The notes under the pieces: generated by a model
Told to the model about the DNA's origin: nothing
Database searches by the model: none
What the model saw: the letters and a program-made list of their open reading frames with translations, nothing else
Origin: Saccharum officinarum
Taxonomy: Eukaryota; Streptophyta; Magnoliopsida; Poales; Poaceae
NCBI GenBank assembly: GCA_020631735.1
Contig: CM036170.1
Location: forward strand, 72,803,737 to 72,867,736
Direction: 5' to 3'
DNA length: 64,000 nt
Position numbers and translations under genes: made by a program
Shown here: in pieces, positions 54,911 to 64,000 of the stretch
Layout: every line of letters starts with the position of its first letter
Numbering within the stretch: the first letter of the stretch is position 1

Positions 54911-56973
54911 CCTCGAGGTTTCTTGTGCTCGGTAGCAGCGACGAGCTCGTCGGCCGAGGCCTCGAGCTTGCCCTGCTGGCCTTTCTTCTTCTTGCGGTTG
55001 TTTCTCTTGGGGCCTCGGGTGGAACTCGCGGGATCGTCGACCTTCTGCTCCCCCCTTTCCGAGTCGCCGCCAAAGATTGCACCAACCGCCTCCTCGCCGG
55101 CGGCGAAGTTGGTGACGATGTCCATCAATCCGTTGGCAGTGAGTGGGGTGTTACGGCCCAATTCTCGGACCAACTCCTTACAGGTGGTGCCGGAGAGGAA
55201 GGCCGTAATTACGTCGGAGTCGGTGATGTTGGGGAGCTCGGTACGCTGCCGGGAGAAGCGTCGGAGGTAGTCTCGGAGGGATTCATCTGGTTTCTGCTTG
55301 CAGCTCTGGAGGTCCCACGAGTTGCCGGGGCGCATGTAGGTCCCCTTGAAATTTCCCTCGAACACCCTCACGAGATCGTCCCAGTCGTGGATCTGCCGAG
55401 GTGGGAGATCCTCGAGCCAGGCTCGGGCGGTGTCGGAGAGGAACAGGGGGAGTTGTCGAATGATGACCCGGTCGTCGGTGGCCCCGCCCAACTGACACGC
55501 CAAGCGAAAATCGGCGAGCCAAAGTTCGGGTTTGGTTTCGCCGTTGTACTTGGTGAGAGTCGTGGGGGGGCGGAACCGAGCCGGGGGCACCGTCTCACGG
55601 ATTGCCTTACTGAAGACCCGAGGACCCGGGGGCTCGGGTGAAGGGCTACGATCTTCCGAGCTGTCGTAGCGTCCGCCCCTGTGGACGTGGTAGCCTTGAG
55701 CCACACCGTCACCGTGCTTGCGCGTGCGGCGCTCGACGATGTTGCCACGGGTGTCTCGAGGCTCACGGTCGTTGCCGGTGGGCTCAGGGGCCGGTGCTAC
55801 CCGATTTCGCCGGGCAGGCTCGGGGTGAACCGAGGCTTCTCTCTCCTGTCGGGAAGGCTCGAGGATCCGCTCTGAGGCTGCCTCGCGTCGCCTCGAGGCA
55901 GAGCTCTTGGCCTGCTGCATGGCAGCGGTCTCGAGGAGTTCTCGGATTTCATCTCGAGCCCGAGGGGCGTCGGGGTTTGATGGCTCGGGCATGTTGCGGA
56001 GGAGCATGGCGGCGACAACGACGTTCTGGCTGGCTCGGGCGAAAACCGGGGGGTCGACCACCCGGTCCTCGTCGATGCGACGATTGACGTCGCGAGCTCT
56101 CTCGCGAGCTCTCCCGCCAAGTGCGTGTTCCGCACGCTCACGCTCGAGGGTTTGTTGGAGTAGATCCAGGTTTTCCCGTTCCTCGTCAAGCCTGTCCTGC
56201 AACTCGCGAATCTGTTTGAGCTGCGCTCCTTGATCCGCAAGGAACTGAGGCTCGTCTCGCTCGGTAGGAAGCTCGACATGAGGTGGCATGTGCCTTCCTT
56301 CGACTGGCTCTTCGTCCTCTGGCTCATAGGTGTCGTCAGCCGAGTCGGAGTCAGGAGCGCCAAAGTAGTAATATGACGGGGGAACGTGTGGCCGTTGCCA
56401 ATCGTCATTGAGGTGGCGACGTAAAGAAGCAGTCACACGGGGCTCTATTTTCGGTGTCTCCGTAGAGTCCCGATAATCAGAAGCCGGTGTGGATGCAACG
56501 AGATCCAGAGTGGAGCATAGATGGTGCCCGGAGAGTTTCTCATAAGCACTCATGCGAGTGTTCACGGAGGATGCGTACACCCGGGCAACCGAGTCTAGCC
56601 CAAACGGGAATGGTGATGAAGATGTCGCTGCCCGTGCTGAAATGGATGCTCCGAACAGTGGTGTCTCACCGGACGGAGGAGCGGCGGGATTTTCCGTCGG
56701 CATGTCACCCTCAGCCAAGCTCGTCCTTCCCAAACCTTCCGAAAGGAGATCTAGGATGGCGCCTGGCTGGGGGGTGCCGGACCGGGGGACCCCATCGCCC
56801 TCCGCGGGGTGAAGACGGTGGCTGTACCGGGCTCGTCGTCGCCGGGCGGCCCACGCCTGCCTAGAGCGACGGTGCCGGTGGATTGCTCCCTCGGGCTGGG
56901 AGAGCTCGTAGTCCTCGTCGGTTGGGTGCCTGGGCGGAAGTAGGACCATGTCGTAGCCAGAGCCGAGCGACAT
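54871..56973 (-). CDS. Element B gag, open reading frame of 700 codons
   Basis: Start ATG at 56973 (MSLGSGYDMVLLPPRHP), shortly inside the 5' LTR and primer site. In order: an Arg/His-rich N part, the DSVARVYASSVNTRMSAYE block, a coiled coil with QLKQIRELQDRLDEERENL, an Arg-rich acidic linker, then the retrotransposon gag core. The core shows WLADFRLACQLGGATDDRVI, FLSDTARAWLEDLPP, FEGNFKGTYMRPG and SLRDYLRRFSRQRTELPNI. It ends with a Lys/Asn basic tail. The final dozen codons after KKPRG come from the pol-end relic in another frame, so the normal Cys/His tail is lost. Gag would assemble particles; with no pol this copy depends on others. No internal stop in contrast to the gag of A. Confidence 0.92.
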   Translation of the reverse strand: MSLGSGYDMVLLPPRHPTDEDYELSQPEGAIHRHRRSRQAWAARRRRARYSHRLHPAEGDGVPRSGTPQPGAILDLLSEGLGRTSLAEGDMPTENPAAPPSGETPLFGASISARAATSSSPFPFGLDSVARVYASSVNTRMSAYEKLSGHHLCSTLDLVASTPASDYRDSTETPKIEPRVTASLRRHLNDDWQRPHVPPSYYYFGAPDSDSADDTYEPEDEEPVEGRHMPPHVELPTERDEPQFLADQGAQLKQIRELQDRLDEERENLDLLQQTLERERAEHALGGRARERARDVNRRIDEDRVVDPPVFARASQNVVVAAMLLRNMPEPSNPDAPRARDEIRELLETAAMQQAKSSASRRREAASERILEPSRQEREASVHPEPARRNRVAPAPEPTGNDREPRDTRGNIVERRTRKHGDGVAQGYHVHRGGRYDSSEDRSPSPEPPGPRVFSKAIRETVPPARFRPPTTLTKYNGETKPELWLADFRLACQLGGATDDRVIIRQLPLFLSDTARAWLEDLPPRQIHDWDDLVRVFEGNFKGTYMRPGNSWDLQSCKQKPDESLRDYLRRFSRQRTELPNITDSDVITAFLSGTTCKELVRELGRNTPLTANGLMDIVTNFAAGEEAVGAIFGGDSERGEQKVDDPASSTRGPKRNNRKKKKGQQGKLEASADELVAATEHKKPRGHHGKGRTSSQKY

Positions 56974-57081
56974 GAACTCTAAACTCCCGAACTAGATCAC
57001 CGTGGCCAACGGGATAGGGCGTTCGGGGTTAGCCATCCAGGAAGAAAGGCGAGAAAGCGACGTTTTCACGCAGCGATCCCC

Positions 57082-57097
57082 TACCTGGCGCGCCAAC
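57082..57097 (-). promoter_or_regulatory. Primer-binding-site motif of element B
   Basis: The minus strand reads TTGGCGCGCCAGGTAG against the inner edge of the 5' LTR, as in element A. Confidence 0.75.
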
Positions 57098-58250
57098 TGT
57101 CGGTGTTCGGACCCGAGGGGGTCCTAAACCAACGAGTAAATGCTGCGTGTCTCTTTCCTGGATGGTGATGCAAGGAGAACACACGGGGGTTTATCCTGGT
57201 TCGGGCAAAAGAAGGCCCTACGTCCAGCGGGGGGAGATGTTTGTATTTCCTTGCACCGAGGTGCTCGTGTAGGGGTTACAAGCATGCGAGAGAGGGTGTC
57301 GAGCCCAAGTCTCAAAGAGAAAAGAGGAAAAAGGCGGTTGCTTGAGATGTCGATCTTCTGTTTTGTGTTTTTCGTTCCGTCTTCGTCCCCCCCTCCGTTG
57401 AACCCTGGCCTGCCCTTTTATAGGGTGAGGGGAGGCCAAGACGACGGGGAGCCTTGAGGTGATGTTTTGTCGATTCCTATTGAGTTGACTGTAGCGACGT
57501 GCCTTGGGAATGGCCGGCCATCCCTGGACACCCTGACGTTGTGGGAGACAAGATGGCGAAATGACCCAGAGCGCCATGCCATACCATCCTTTGAACTAAG
57601 TCGAGCGTCGGGGCTGGGTCGAGGCCGGGTCGAGGCCAGATGGATAAGGCCGAATCCCCGATATCGCGGAGAACGGGCCTTGTCTTATCCTCCCTCGAGG
57701 GTGATTGATGGTGAACAGTGCGCGGTAAGGTGGGTATAGTGACGGGTTTCACCTCCCATCACGGGATGGGCGGTAAAACAGTGAGATCTGACACGAGTAT
57801 TGTTCCCACGTCGATCCTGGCCGCAGCCATGCCGGTAGGTGGTAGTAGGTAACCGCATTGAATGCTATGGCTTTTGTCCTGGGGTAGGCAAAGAAAAGGT
57901 GTCGAGGTGCTCGGTCCGGGCTCACGCGAGTCGGAGTTTTCCCCAGCGGGCGGTCGAGCCTCGCGCGGGTCGGAGCGCTGTCGAAGTACCTTGCGGCACG
58001 GGATGGGGCGCGGTCGAGGCGCCCCGTCGAGCGGGCCTCGTACGAGTCGAAGTCGGGGCGCGGTCGAGGCGCCCCGTCGAGCGGGCCTCGTACGAGTCAG
58101 AGCCGGGGCGCGGTCGAGGCACCCCGTCGAGCGGGCCTCGTACGAGACTGACTGGGTACGCGGTCGAGGCGGGCTATCTTTTATTGCGGTTTCGGTCGTG
58201 TTAGTTTTTTGGCGATAGGTGCGGGTACCCCCGTACTGTTGGTACCGACA
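57098..58250 (-). repeat. 5' LTR of element B
   Basis: 1153 bases from TGTCGGTGTTCGG to TTGGTACCGACA, with inverted TGTCGGT/ACCGACA ends. TATAAAAGG for minus-strand transcription lies at 57414-57422. Three 50-base units begin at 58008, 58058 and 58108. Very similar to the 3' LTR, so B inserted recently. Confidence 0.95.
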
Positions 58251-58567
58251 CCTTCCATGCCGGTTATCGTTGTAGCCATGGGAGTAGGAAGTGGTTGGCG
58301 GTTGCATTAAATGCTTTGACTTTTGTCTCAGAGTTGGTGAGTGAGGTGGATCGACCGGCTCGACCTAGGGTCGTGCGAGTCAGAGATTTCTCGATGGTCG
58401 AGGCGTCCCATCGAGCGAGTCTCGTGCGAGTCGGAACATGGTCGAGGTGTTTCGTTCGTTGTTTCGGCTCGTTCCGCCTTCGTGGGCAGAGCCTTTGGCG
58501 TGGTTTTCATAGGGGCTTGTCTTTCTTAATCATTGATTGTGGATACCCCTTATTTAGGTACCCGACA
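58251..58567 (-). repeat. 3' LTR fragment of element C
   Basis: Starts at the target site of element B (CCTTC) and ends TACCCGACA. Shares TTGGCGGTTGCATTAAATG and GAGTTGGTGAGTGAGGT with the LTR of A. Confidence 0.9.
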
Positions 58568-59540
58568 GTAGCCCTGAGCCTTTGGGTGAGTGTGGCCACT
58601 CTTGCAGAGGCTTAGTGAGTGATGAATTGGAGTCGTAGCGTCGTAGCCTTTCCGGTGGGTGCGTGCGAGCGCACCCACCGGGTGTAGCCCCCGAGGCCTC
58701 GGTGGAGTGTTTTGACTCCTCCGAGGTCTTTAGCGCGTTATACTGAGGAGTGCTCCCGCGTTTGAGCTATCGTGGCGTGTTCGGTCCCCTTCCGTTCGAG
58801 GTTAGCTTTTTTGTAGTCGAGCCCCCAAGCCTCGTGCGCACGAGGTCGATCAGGGTCTTGCTCGTCTTCATCGTACAACCCTCATGCTCCTTTTAGGAAA
58901 GGAGGAGGGGTAGGGAATGTCGTACTACCCTCATCGGGCAAGTTTCGATGATCTCCGGTGAGCTGTTAGCGGGGAATTCGAGTGGGAGCCCATGCTCCAT
59001 TCGGTAGGAGTCGGCTAGCGGCCACAGAGGCGCTCTCCAAAAATGCCAAAGAGTAGTCGTGTGGATCTCGGTTCCATGCGATAGGGTCCGAGGGCTCGAT
59101 GCCTCCCTCCGAGGGGATTCCACCGTCGACCTTTCTTCTGGCCTCGAATACGTCTAGGGCGCCTCGAGAGAGTGGCTCGAGCCCTAGCCTTGTATGGGCG
59201 CGTCCCCAGTTGTCCCTGACTCCGTTACTCGAGGGCAGCTGTCGAACCCCGGTCGAGGGCCAGCTTTCGATCCCTCGAGGTTTATAGAGGGCTCAGAGCC
59301 CGTTATCCATTTGCCTGGAAATGTCGGTCTGTGGATCCCCTTCTGGCTCGTTGGGCATGTCTTTTTAGGAGGAGAAGCGAGAACGACGCGGTAGTGGGCG
59401 GCGTGGCACGACAGTTACGGAGTGGTTGGCGGACACGTGCTCTTACCCGCGGGTTTTGAGGGAGCGGTTTTAGGTAAGGGCATTGAATGCGGGAACTGTT
59501 CCTACCTTTTCACCGGTTTCGCCCGTTGGTCTTCCATCGG

Positions 59541-59550
59541 GGTATAAGTA
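59541..59550 (+). promoter_or_regulatory. TATA box of the antisense gene of C
   Basis: GGGTATAAGTAC on the plus strand, about 140 bases before the ATG at 59686, with the same upstream block as element B at 52080-52131. Confidence 0.6.
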
Positions 59551-59685
59551 CGAGGTCCGGGGTTCCATGTGCCCCCCACAGGCCATTTGCGTTTTGCCCT
59601 CTTTCTCCTTATGTGCCCTTCAGCTGCTCTTCACCGCCGCCGTCACCTCTTCCCCTGCCACCGCCGCACGCCGTTTTCGACAACC

Positions 59686-62600
59686 ATGGCGGGAAAGAGC
59701 CAGATCCTTCCTGCGGATGTGTGGGCTCGTTCCTTAGTGATAGGGAGAAAGCTAGATGAGTTGGTCCGCAACGGTCTTCTGCGACCGAGGGTGAGCTGAA
59801 GCCAGTCGGAGTGGAGGGTGCCATTGTCCGACCACCAGGAGCCGGTGCCCCCAGAGGGATATGTGGTGAGCTTCGTCGCTTTCCACGAGAGGGGGCTCGG
59901 GATGCCACCGAGCCCCTTTATGTGGGCGCTCCTCCACTACTACAAGGCGGAGCTTCATCACCTCGCCCCAACTCCATCTCATAGGCTGTCATCTTTGTGG
60001 CGGTCTACGAGAGGTATTTGGGGATGGAGCCACACTAGAACCTGTGGCTCCGTCTCTTTAAGGCAGAGCATTTCACCAAGAAGGCGGGCGAGCAAGAAGT
60101 GTGGCATGCGGTGCATGCCGGGAGCTACACCCTTCAAGTCCGAGTGGGTCGAGGCGAACAGTACATCCCAGCGCAGCTTATTTCGTTGAACAGCGGGTGG
60201 CACGACGGGTGGTTCTACCTGCGCAACGACGACGACCGACTGCCGAAGTTTTCTGGCCGGGTCCTGATGTCACGCGAGGACAACTGGACATATGGCGTCA
60301 TCGAGGAGGAAAAGCCAAAACTGCAGTCGCTCCTCGACGTGTTAAGGAGGCTTCGACAGCGCGGGTTGATGATGGGGATGGTGGCCGCCGTGTTTCACCG
60401 TCGGAGGGTGCTGCCGCTGATGCAGCGCCGACTCCAGATCGATGAGATGACACCGGAGGCCTCATTGGAGGGGAGTCGGATGTCGCACGAGTCCCTTCCC
60501 CTCGACGAAGTTGCTCGGCGTGCGTGGTGGATGGTGGGGAGCTTCAAGCAGGAGGACATCGACAGGGTCCCGATGCGACCCACTCAGGGCTTCGAGCCTC
60601 TGGTAAGCATCGTTCCGATAGCCTCGGGTCCTTTTGCTTCCCAGTTCTCTCGACTAAGTTTGTCGAGGCCACTGTGCAGGATCTATCGGCGGTCAAGGAG
60701 TCGTGGCCGCCAATTTCGGAAGATCGGGTTGCTCAAGAGCCGAGACACCTCTCGGTGGCCCAAAAGAAGGGAGAGAAGGACGCTACGAAGAAGCGTCATG
60801 TTAGGAAGGCCATCGAGCGCGAGGCGTTGAATAAGCGCTGCCGCCAGTAGAGTCTCAAGGGTCTCCCGATTAAGGAATCCCCCTCTGAGATGGTCTCAGG
60901 GGAGGATGAGGACAGCGGCGACGACGACGCTGGGTCGTGGTACGATACCGTGACTTTTCTGGCGCACCTCCCCGACGTACGGCCCCTGTTGGAGCCCATT
61001 GGTGGGGGGTCGACCTCCCAGGCATTGAGGGAAGTCTCGGTGCCCGTCGAGGGGGAGGGAGAGCCAGCGGAAGGAAGGGCCCGAGAGGGGCCTTCAGAGA
61101 GGGGATCTACCTTTCCTAGGGTCCCTCAGGGGAGATCGGTGGCACCGCGACCGTGAGTCCGATTGCCTCGAACTTTGCCGATGGGCGGAGCGGCAACATC
61201 GGCATCTGAGGCCAGGGCGCCGTCGATGGGCATGAGGACTCGAGGCCAGATAGCCTCATCGGCACAGAGAACCTTAGGTGCCCCGTCAGCCCGGGCTCCG
61301 AGGAGCACCAGGCCAACCGGAGGCTCAACAGAGGGGCCCTCGCAGAAGCCATCGGGTGGCTCAGGGAAGCCAGAGTCTAGGCCCCTGATTCCCTTGTCCG
61401 GGTAAGTACCTCACCTTGTCTTTCTGACAAGGTCATCTCGCTCTTTATTCTAACGTGTTTCTTCACTGCTCAGCCACAAGCGCAAGGTGGAGCTCGCGGT
61501 TCTGACTCCCATCAAGGCGCTCAAGTCTAGTGCTGCCCTGATGATGTGGACGCCTGCCAATGATGCCACCTGGGTCATGAGGTACCAGGCCGCCACGGAG
61601 CGGCTTAAGACGAAGGAGGCCACCGCCAAGGCAAGAGCAAGCGCCCAGGAGGTCACCGGACTTGGTGACGCCATGCGGGAGCTAGAGCCGGTCGAGGCAG
61701 CCCCGGGCGATGCCAGGATCGACGCGCCCAGTGTTGGTGGGTCAGAGCCTAGGTCGACCACGAGGACCTAGGTGACCATCAAGGCCATTGAGGCCCATGA
61801 CGCGGGGCGAGCAGATGTCGAAGAGTCAAGAGAGGTGGTGGAGGCCCCGCCAGATGCGGGGAAAGAGGCGACGCAGCCGGAGTCGCAACCGGCGCGGGAG
61901 GAACCGCGGCCACAGCTGCAGCAGGACCAGCCAATGGAGTAGGTGGCTGAGGCAGAATGGGGGGTGGTCGTGCCACCGTCCAACGTGCAGGCGGTGGCGC
62001 CAACAGTCGAGATGCCAGCCCCGCCCCCAGGGTCGATTCTGGCTGTAATCGATCTTACCGTCGACGACCCTCCTTCCGACAAGGGGAAGCAGAAGGCAGA
62101 TGTAAAGATGGTTGATGCCCCGGATTGGCCCGGTACTTCCATGACATTGGGGGACGACTTGGTCGAGGTGTCTGCTAGGTGGCCCGATTTCGTAGGGCTG
62201 GCGCTTGCATGGGCGAAGGAGGAGCTCCCGCGCTAGGGTTGGTCGACCCTCGAGTTCAGGGATGCGTCTAACCCCAGCACTGAGCCCTTCTTCGCCCTTT
62301 ACGACAAGGACGAAGTGCAGCACTAGGAGTTCATCGAGGGACTCCGTAAGCACTCCATGCAGTCTCTGTGAATGGTCGCGGATACCTTGATGCGGGGTAT
62401 GTCAGAGGCCTTTGAGGTGAGCCAGGTCCGTTTGTCTTTTCTTGCGTTTTATCCCCCCTTTCTCCTTGGTTCTGATCTTAGGTTTAACTATGGTCAGGAA
62501 CTCAAGGAGTGTTCTCGCCGCAAGTCACTCTTCATTCATCATGAGAGTGGTGTATAGGCGGCGCTTGCTCGTCAACAGGCTCTAGTCGAGGAAGCCAATA

Positions 62601-63580
62601 AGCGGCTATCCACGAAGAGCACCGAAGTGGACGAGCTCCGCGTCGTCCATGCAGCGGTTAGGGAGGAGGTGGCGCAGGCTTGGGAAGCTGAGGCCAAGGC
62701 ACGTGAAGATGTGGCCAAGGCCCGAGAGGAGGCGGCCAAGGCCCGTGAGGACCTCGCGCCGCTGCTGGCGCGCATGAAGGAGCTCGAGGAGGACGTCACT
62801 TTAGTCAGCGGTCAGCGTGATGCCCTTAACGTCTAGATCAGGATGGCGTCCGCTCACATTGGGACCTTGGAGAACGAGGTCGCGACATTGAAGGGGACGG
62901 TCCGAGAGAGGGACGAGGCTCTCTCGGGCACCGGTCGGGAGATCGAGACGCTGAGGGCGACGGTCCGTGACAAGGACGAGGCTCTTCGGACGGTGGAGAA
63001 GGCGCGCGAGGAGTTGCGTGATGAGGTTGTGGGTTTGTAGACCCATGCTGAGGTGAGACTTTTATCGTGTTTTGACTTTGGTCTCGAGGTCCCAAGTCTT
63101 TTTTAACTTGGTGTTTGTGTTTCAGAGCTAGAGAAGCAGCGACACACGGCCCAGTCGACGGCTACCTCGTTCCAGAACCTCTTTGAGGCCGAGGCTGGAC
63201 AGACTCAACTGCTCCAGGGTGTGATCACCTCGGTGTGCAATGGCCAGGGGGTCGAGCCCGATGCCGATACCGATACTGAGGAGGATGCGCCAGGGAACTC
63301 GTTTGTTCGCCAGATGGCGACGCTGGGTTACCTCGTCCGTGAGAAGATACGAGGCGGGCTACATCATGGCGTGAAGAGGGCCATGGCGGTCATCCGGTCT
63401 GGGTTTGAGTATGACATGGGCCTTATCGTTGATGGCTTCATTATGGATCTAGACCGAACTGACGAGGAAAACAAAGCAGCCTGCCTGGATTTGATCGAGG
63501 CCGCGGAGGAGCCTAGGGGTCGCCTTGCGAAGCTATTCGAGATCGAGGTGGTCCTGCCTGCCAATGACGAGGGCCTATAA
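59686..63580 (+). pseudogene. Antisense gene of element C, spliced, gypsy-type transposase-like N domain
   Basis: Starts MAGKSQILPADVWARSLVIG. Exon 1 to 60602 encodes PPEGYVVSFVAFHERGLGMP, FMWALLHYYKAELHHL and, in later frames, WHDGWFYLRNDDD, which I recognise as the plant domain named putative gypsy type transposon. Further exons: 60680-61401, 61474-62416, 62498-63052 and 63126-63580, with GT-AG borders; two of the introns are shared with element B. Later exons give acidic, low-complexity and coiled-coil sequence (VKEEVAQAWEAEAKA type) and the conserved acidic tail ending at TAA 63580. A frameshift near 59980 and stops such as TAG at 60848 break it. The product is not known to move DNA; its function is unknown. 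Confidence 0.75.
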
Positions 63581-63754
63581 GCCAAACCTAGGCATGAAGG
63601 CCCATGTAATAGGGTAGTTAGTACTCGTGTCTTGCGCTGTGATGGCCTTAGAGGCCCTGAAATATTAATATGTAAATGTATACTAAATGTTCATTTTTGT
63701 TCGAGTCTTTTCTTCCCCTTCTTGCTTGAATTGTATTCTTGCATGTTTTTCTTA

Positions 63755-64000
63755 GCGCGCGGTTGCACCCCTTGCGCGTGAGAGAGCGAGTGGAGGTACC
63801 GTAGCCTCAGAGGCATAGGCGATCTCACGGCTTGACAACCCTCAAACCTTAGGGTGCGCTTGCGGCCTCGTGGATTATGTAAGAACTTGATTCGAAACAT
63901 GTGGGAACGTTAGACGTGGGCTTTTTCAAAATCGTAAACTTTTATTAGGTTAACTTAGCGCGTGGTTGTAACCCTTGGCGTGGGGGAGTGAGTGGAGGTA
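63755..64000. repeat. Duplicated block between convergent genes of element C, cut by window end
   Basis: First copy from about 63755, second from about 63956, nearly identical to 219-468 of this window (element A). Confidence 0.8.

Larger units (their letters stand above)
49412..58250 (-). mobile_element. Element B: pol-less gypsy retrotransposon with open gag
   Basis: Bounded by a 3' LTR fragment (49412-50203) and a complete 5' LTR (57098-58250) that are very similar. The inside carries a plus-strand gene and an intact minus-strand gag, but protease, RT, RNase H and integrase are missing: sequence jumps at about 54910 from the last codons of pol to the end of gag. Relative to element A about 4.1 kb is lost. 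Such gag-only elements need enzymes from full-length relatives. B is inserted in the 3' LTR of element C, with CCTTC (58251-58255) as the right-hand target copy. Confidence 0.92.
58251..64000 (-). mobile_element. Element C: gypsy element of the A family, broken by B
   Basis: 58251-58567 is the terminal third of an A-type LTR (compare 7956-8266), followed by the polypurine-like motif, a long region with a plus-strand gene (59686-63580) and the convergent-gene repeats. The pol and gag genes should lie right of the window. It is minus-strand like A. The missing 745 bases of this LTR belong on the other side of B and D. Confidence 0.9.

Noticed and set aside
54904..55641. 245-codon plus-strand ORF
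   Set aside because: Shadow of the intact gag of element B on the opposite strand.
1..64000. CRISPR arrays, rRNA genes, bacterial-type operons
   Set aside because: Repeats are LTRs, MITEs and tandem retroelement units; no spacer-repeat periodicity and no rRNA motifs. The genes are eukaryotic with spliceosomal introns.

Overview
The window is nuclear DNA of a grass, most likely of the sorghum/sugarcane/Miscanthus group (Andropogoneae). The evidence is intron-rich plant genes with canonical GT-AG sites, a GC-rich intronless thaumatin-like gene, many Tourist- and Stowaway-type MITEs, a Sirevirus-type Ty1/copia element and Tat-lineage Ty3/gypsy elements. The species call is inference from repeat families and cannot be fixed without a database search.

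Layout. (1) 1-8266: element A, a decayed Tat-lineage gypsy retrotransposon on the minus strand. It has gag, protease, RT, RNase H and integrase and a complete 5' LTR; its 3' end lies left of the window. (2) 8267-35891: a gene island. It holds a tRNA-Arg(CCG) gene (11548-11620, +), a six-exon ubiquitin-conjugating E2 gene of the UBC7/13/14 type (12568-15459, -), a thaumatin-like protein gene (26296-27054, -) and an eight-exon HVA22k-like gene (30638-35490, +) whose third exon is one base short. Between them lie a SINE with an 18-bp target duplication, a 700-bp fully palindromic MULE-like element, a 289-bp-arm inverted repeat, a non-autonomous hAT element with a zinc-finger/hAT-dimerisation pseudogene, and about a dozen MITEs. 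(3) 35892-35991: exactly 100 N, an assembly gap. (4) 35995-49411: element D, a 13.4-kb Sirevirus-type copia element, minus strand, with two 1.6-kb LTRs, gag, pol and a third ORF. (5) 49412-58250: element B, a gypsy element that has lost all of pol but keeps an open 700-codon gag. (6) 58251-64000: element C, same family as A, with the 3' part of its 3' LTR and a long internal region; its pol lies beyond the window.

D sits inside the 3' LTR of B, and B sits inside the 3' LTR of C, so C is oldest and D youngest. The left-hand remnants of both broken LTRs (about 0.3 and 0.75 kb) must lie in the N gap.

The most interesting features are transcription units that standard retroelement models do not include. 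A, B and C each carry, opposite to gag-pol and downstream of pol, a plus-strand gene with its own TATA box and splice-site-bounded introns, convergent with pol. D carries, between pol and its third ORF, a second copy of the palindrome-cluster-plus-TATA arrangement found in its LTR. No CRISPR array, rRNA gene or bacterial-type operon was seen.
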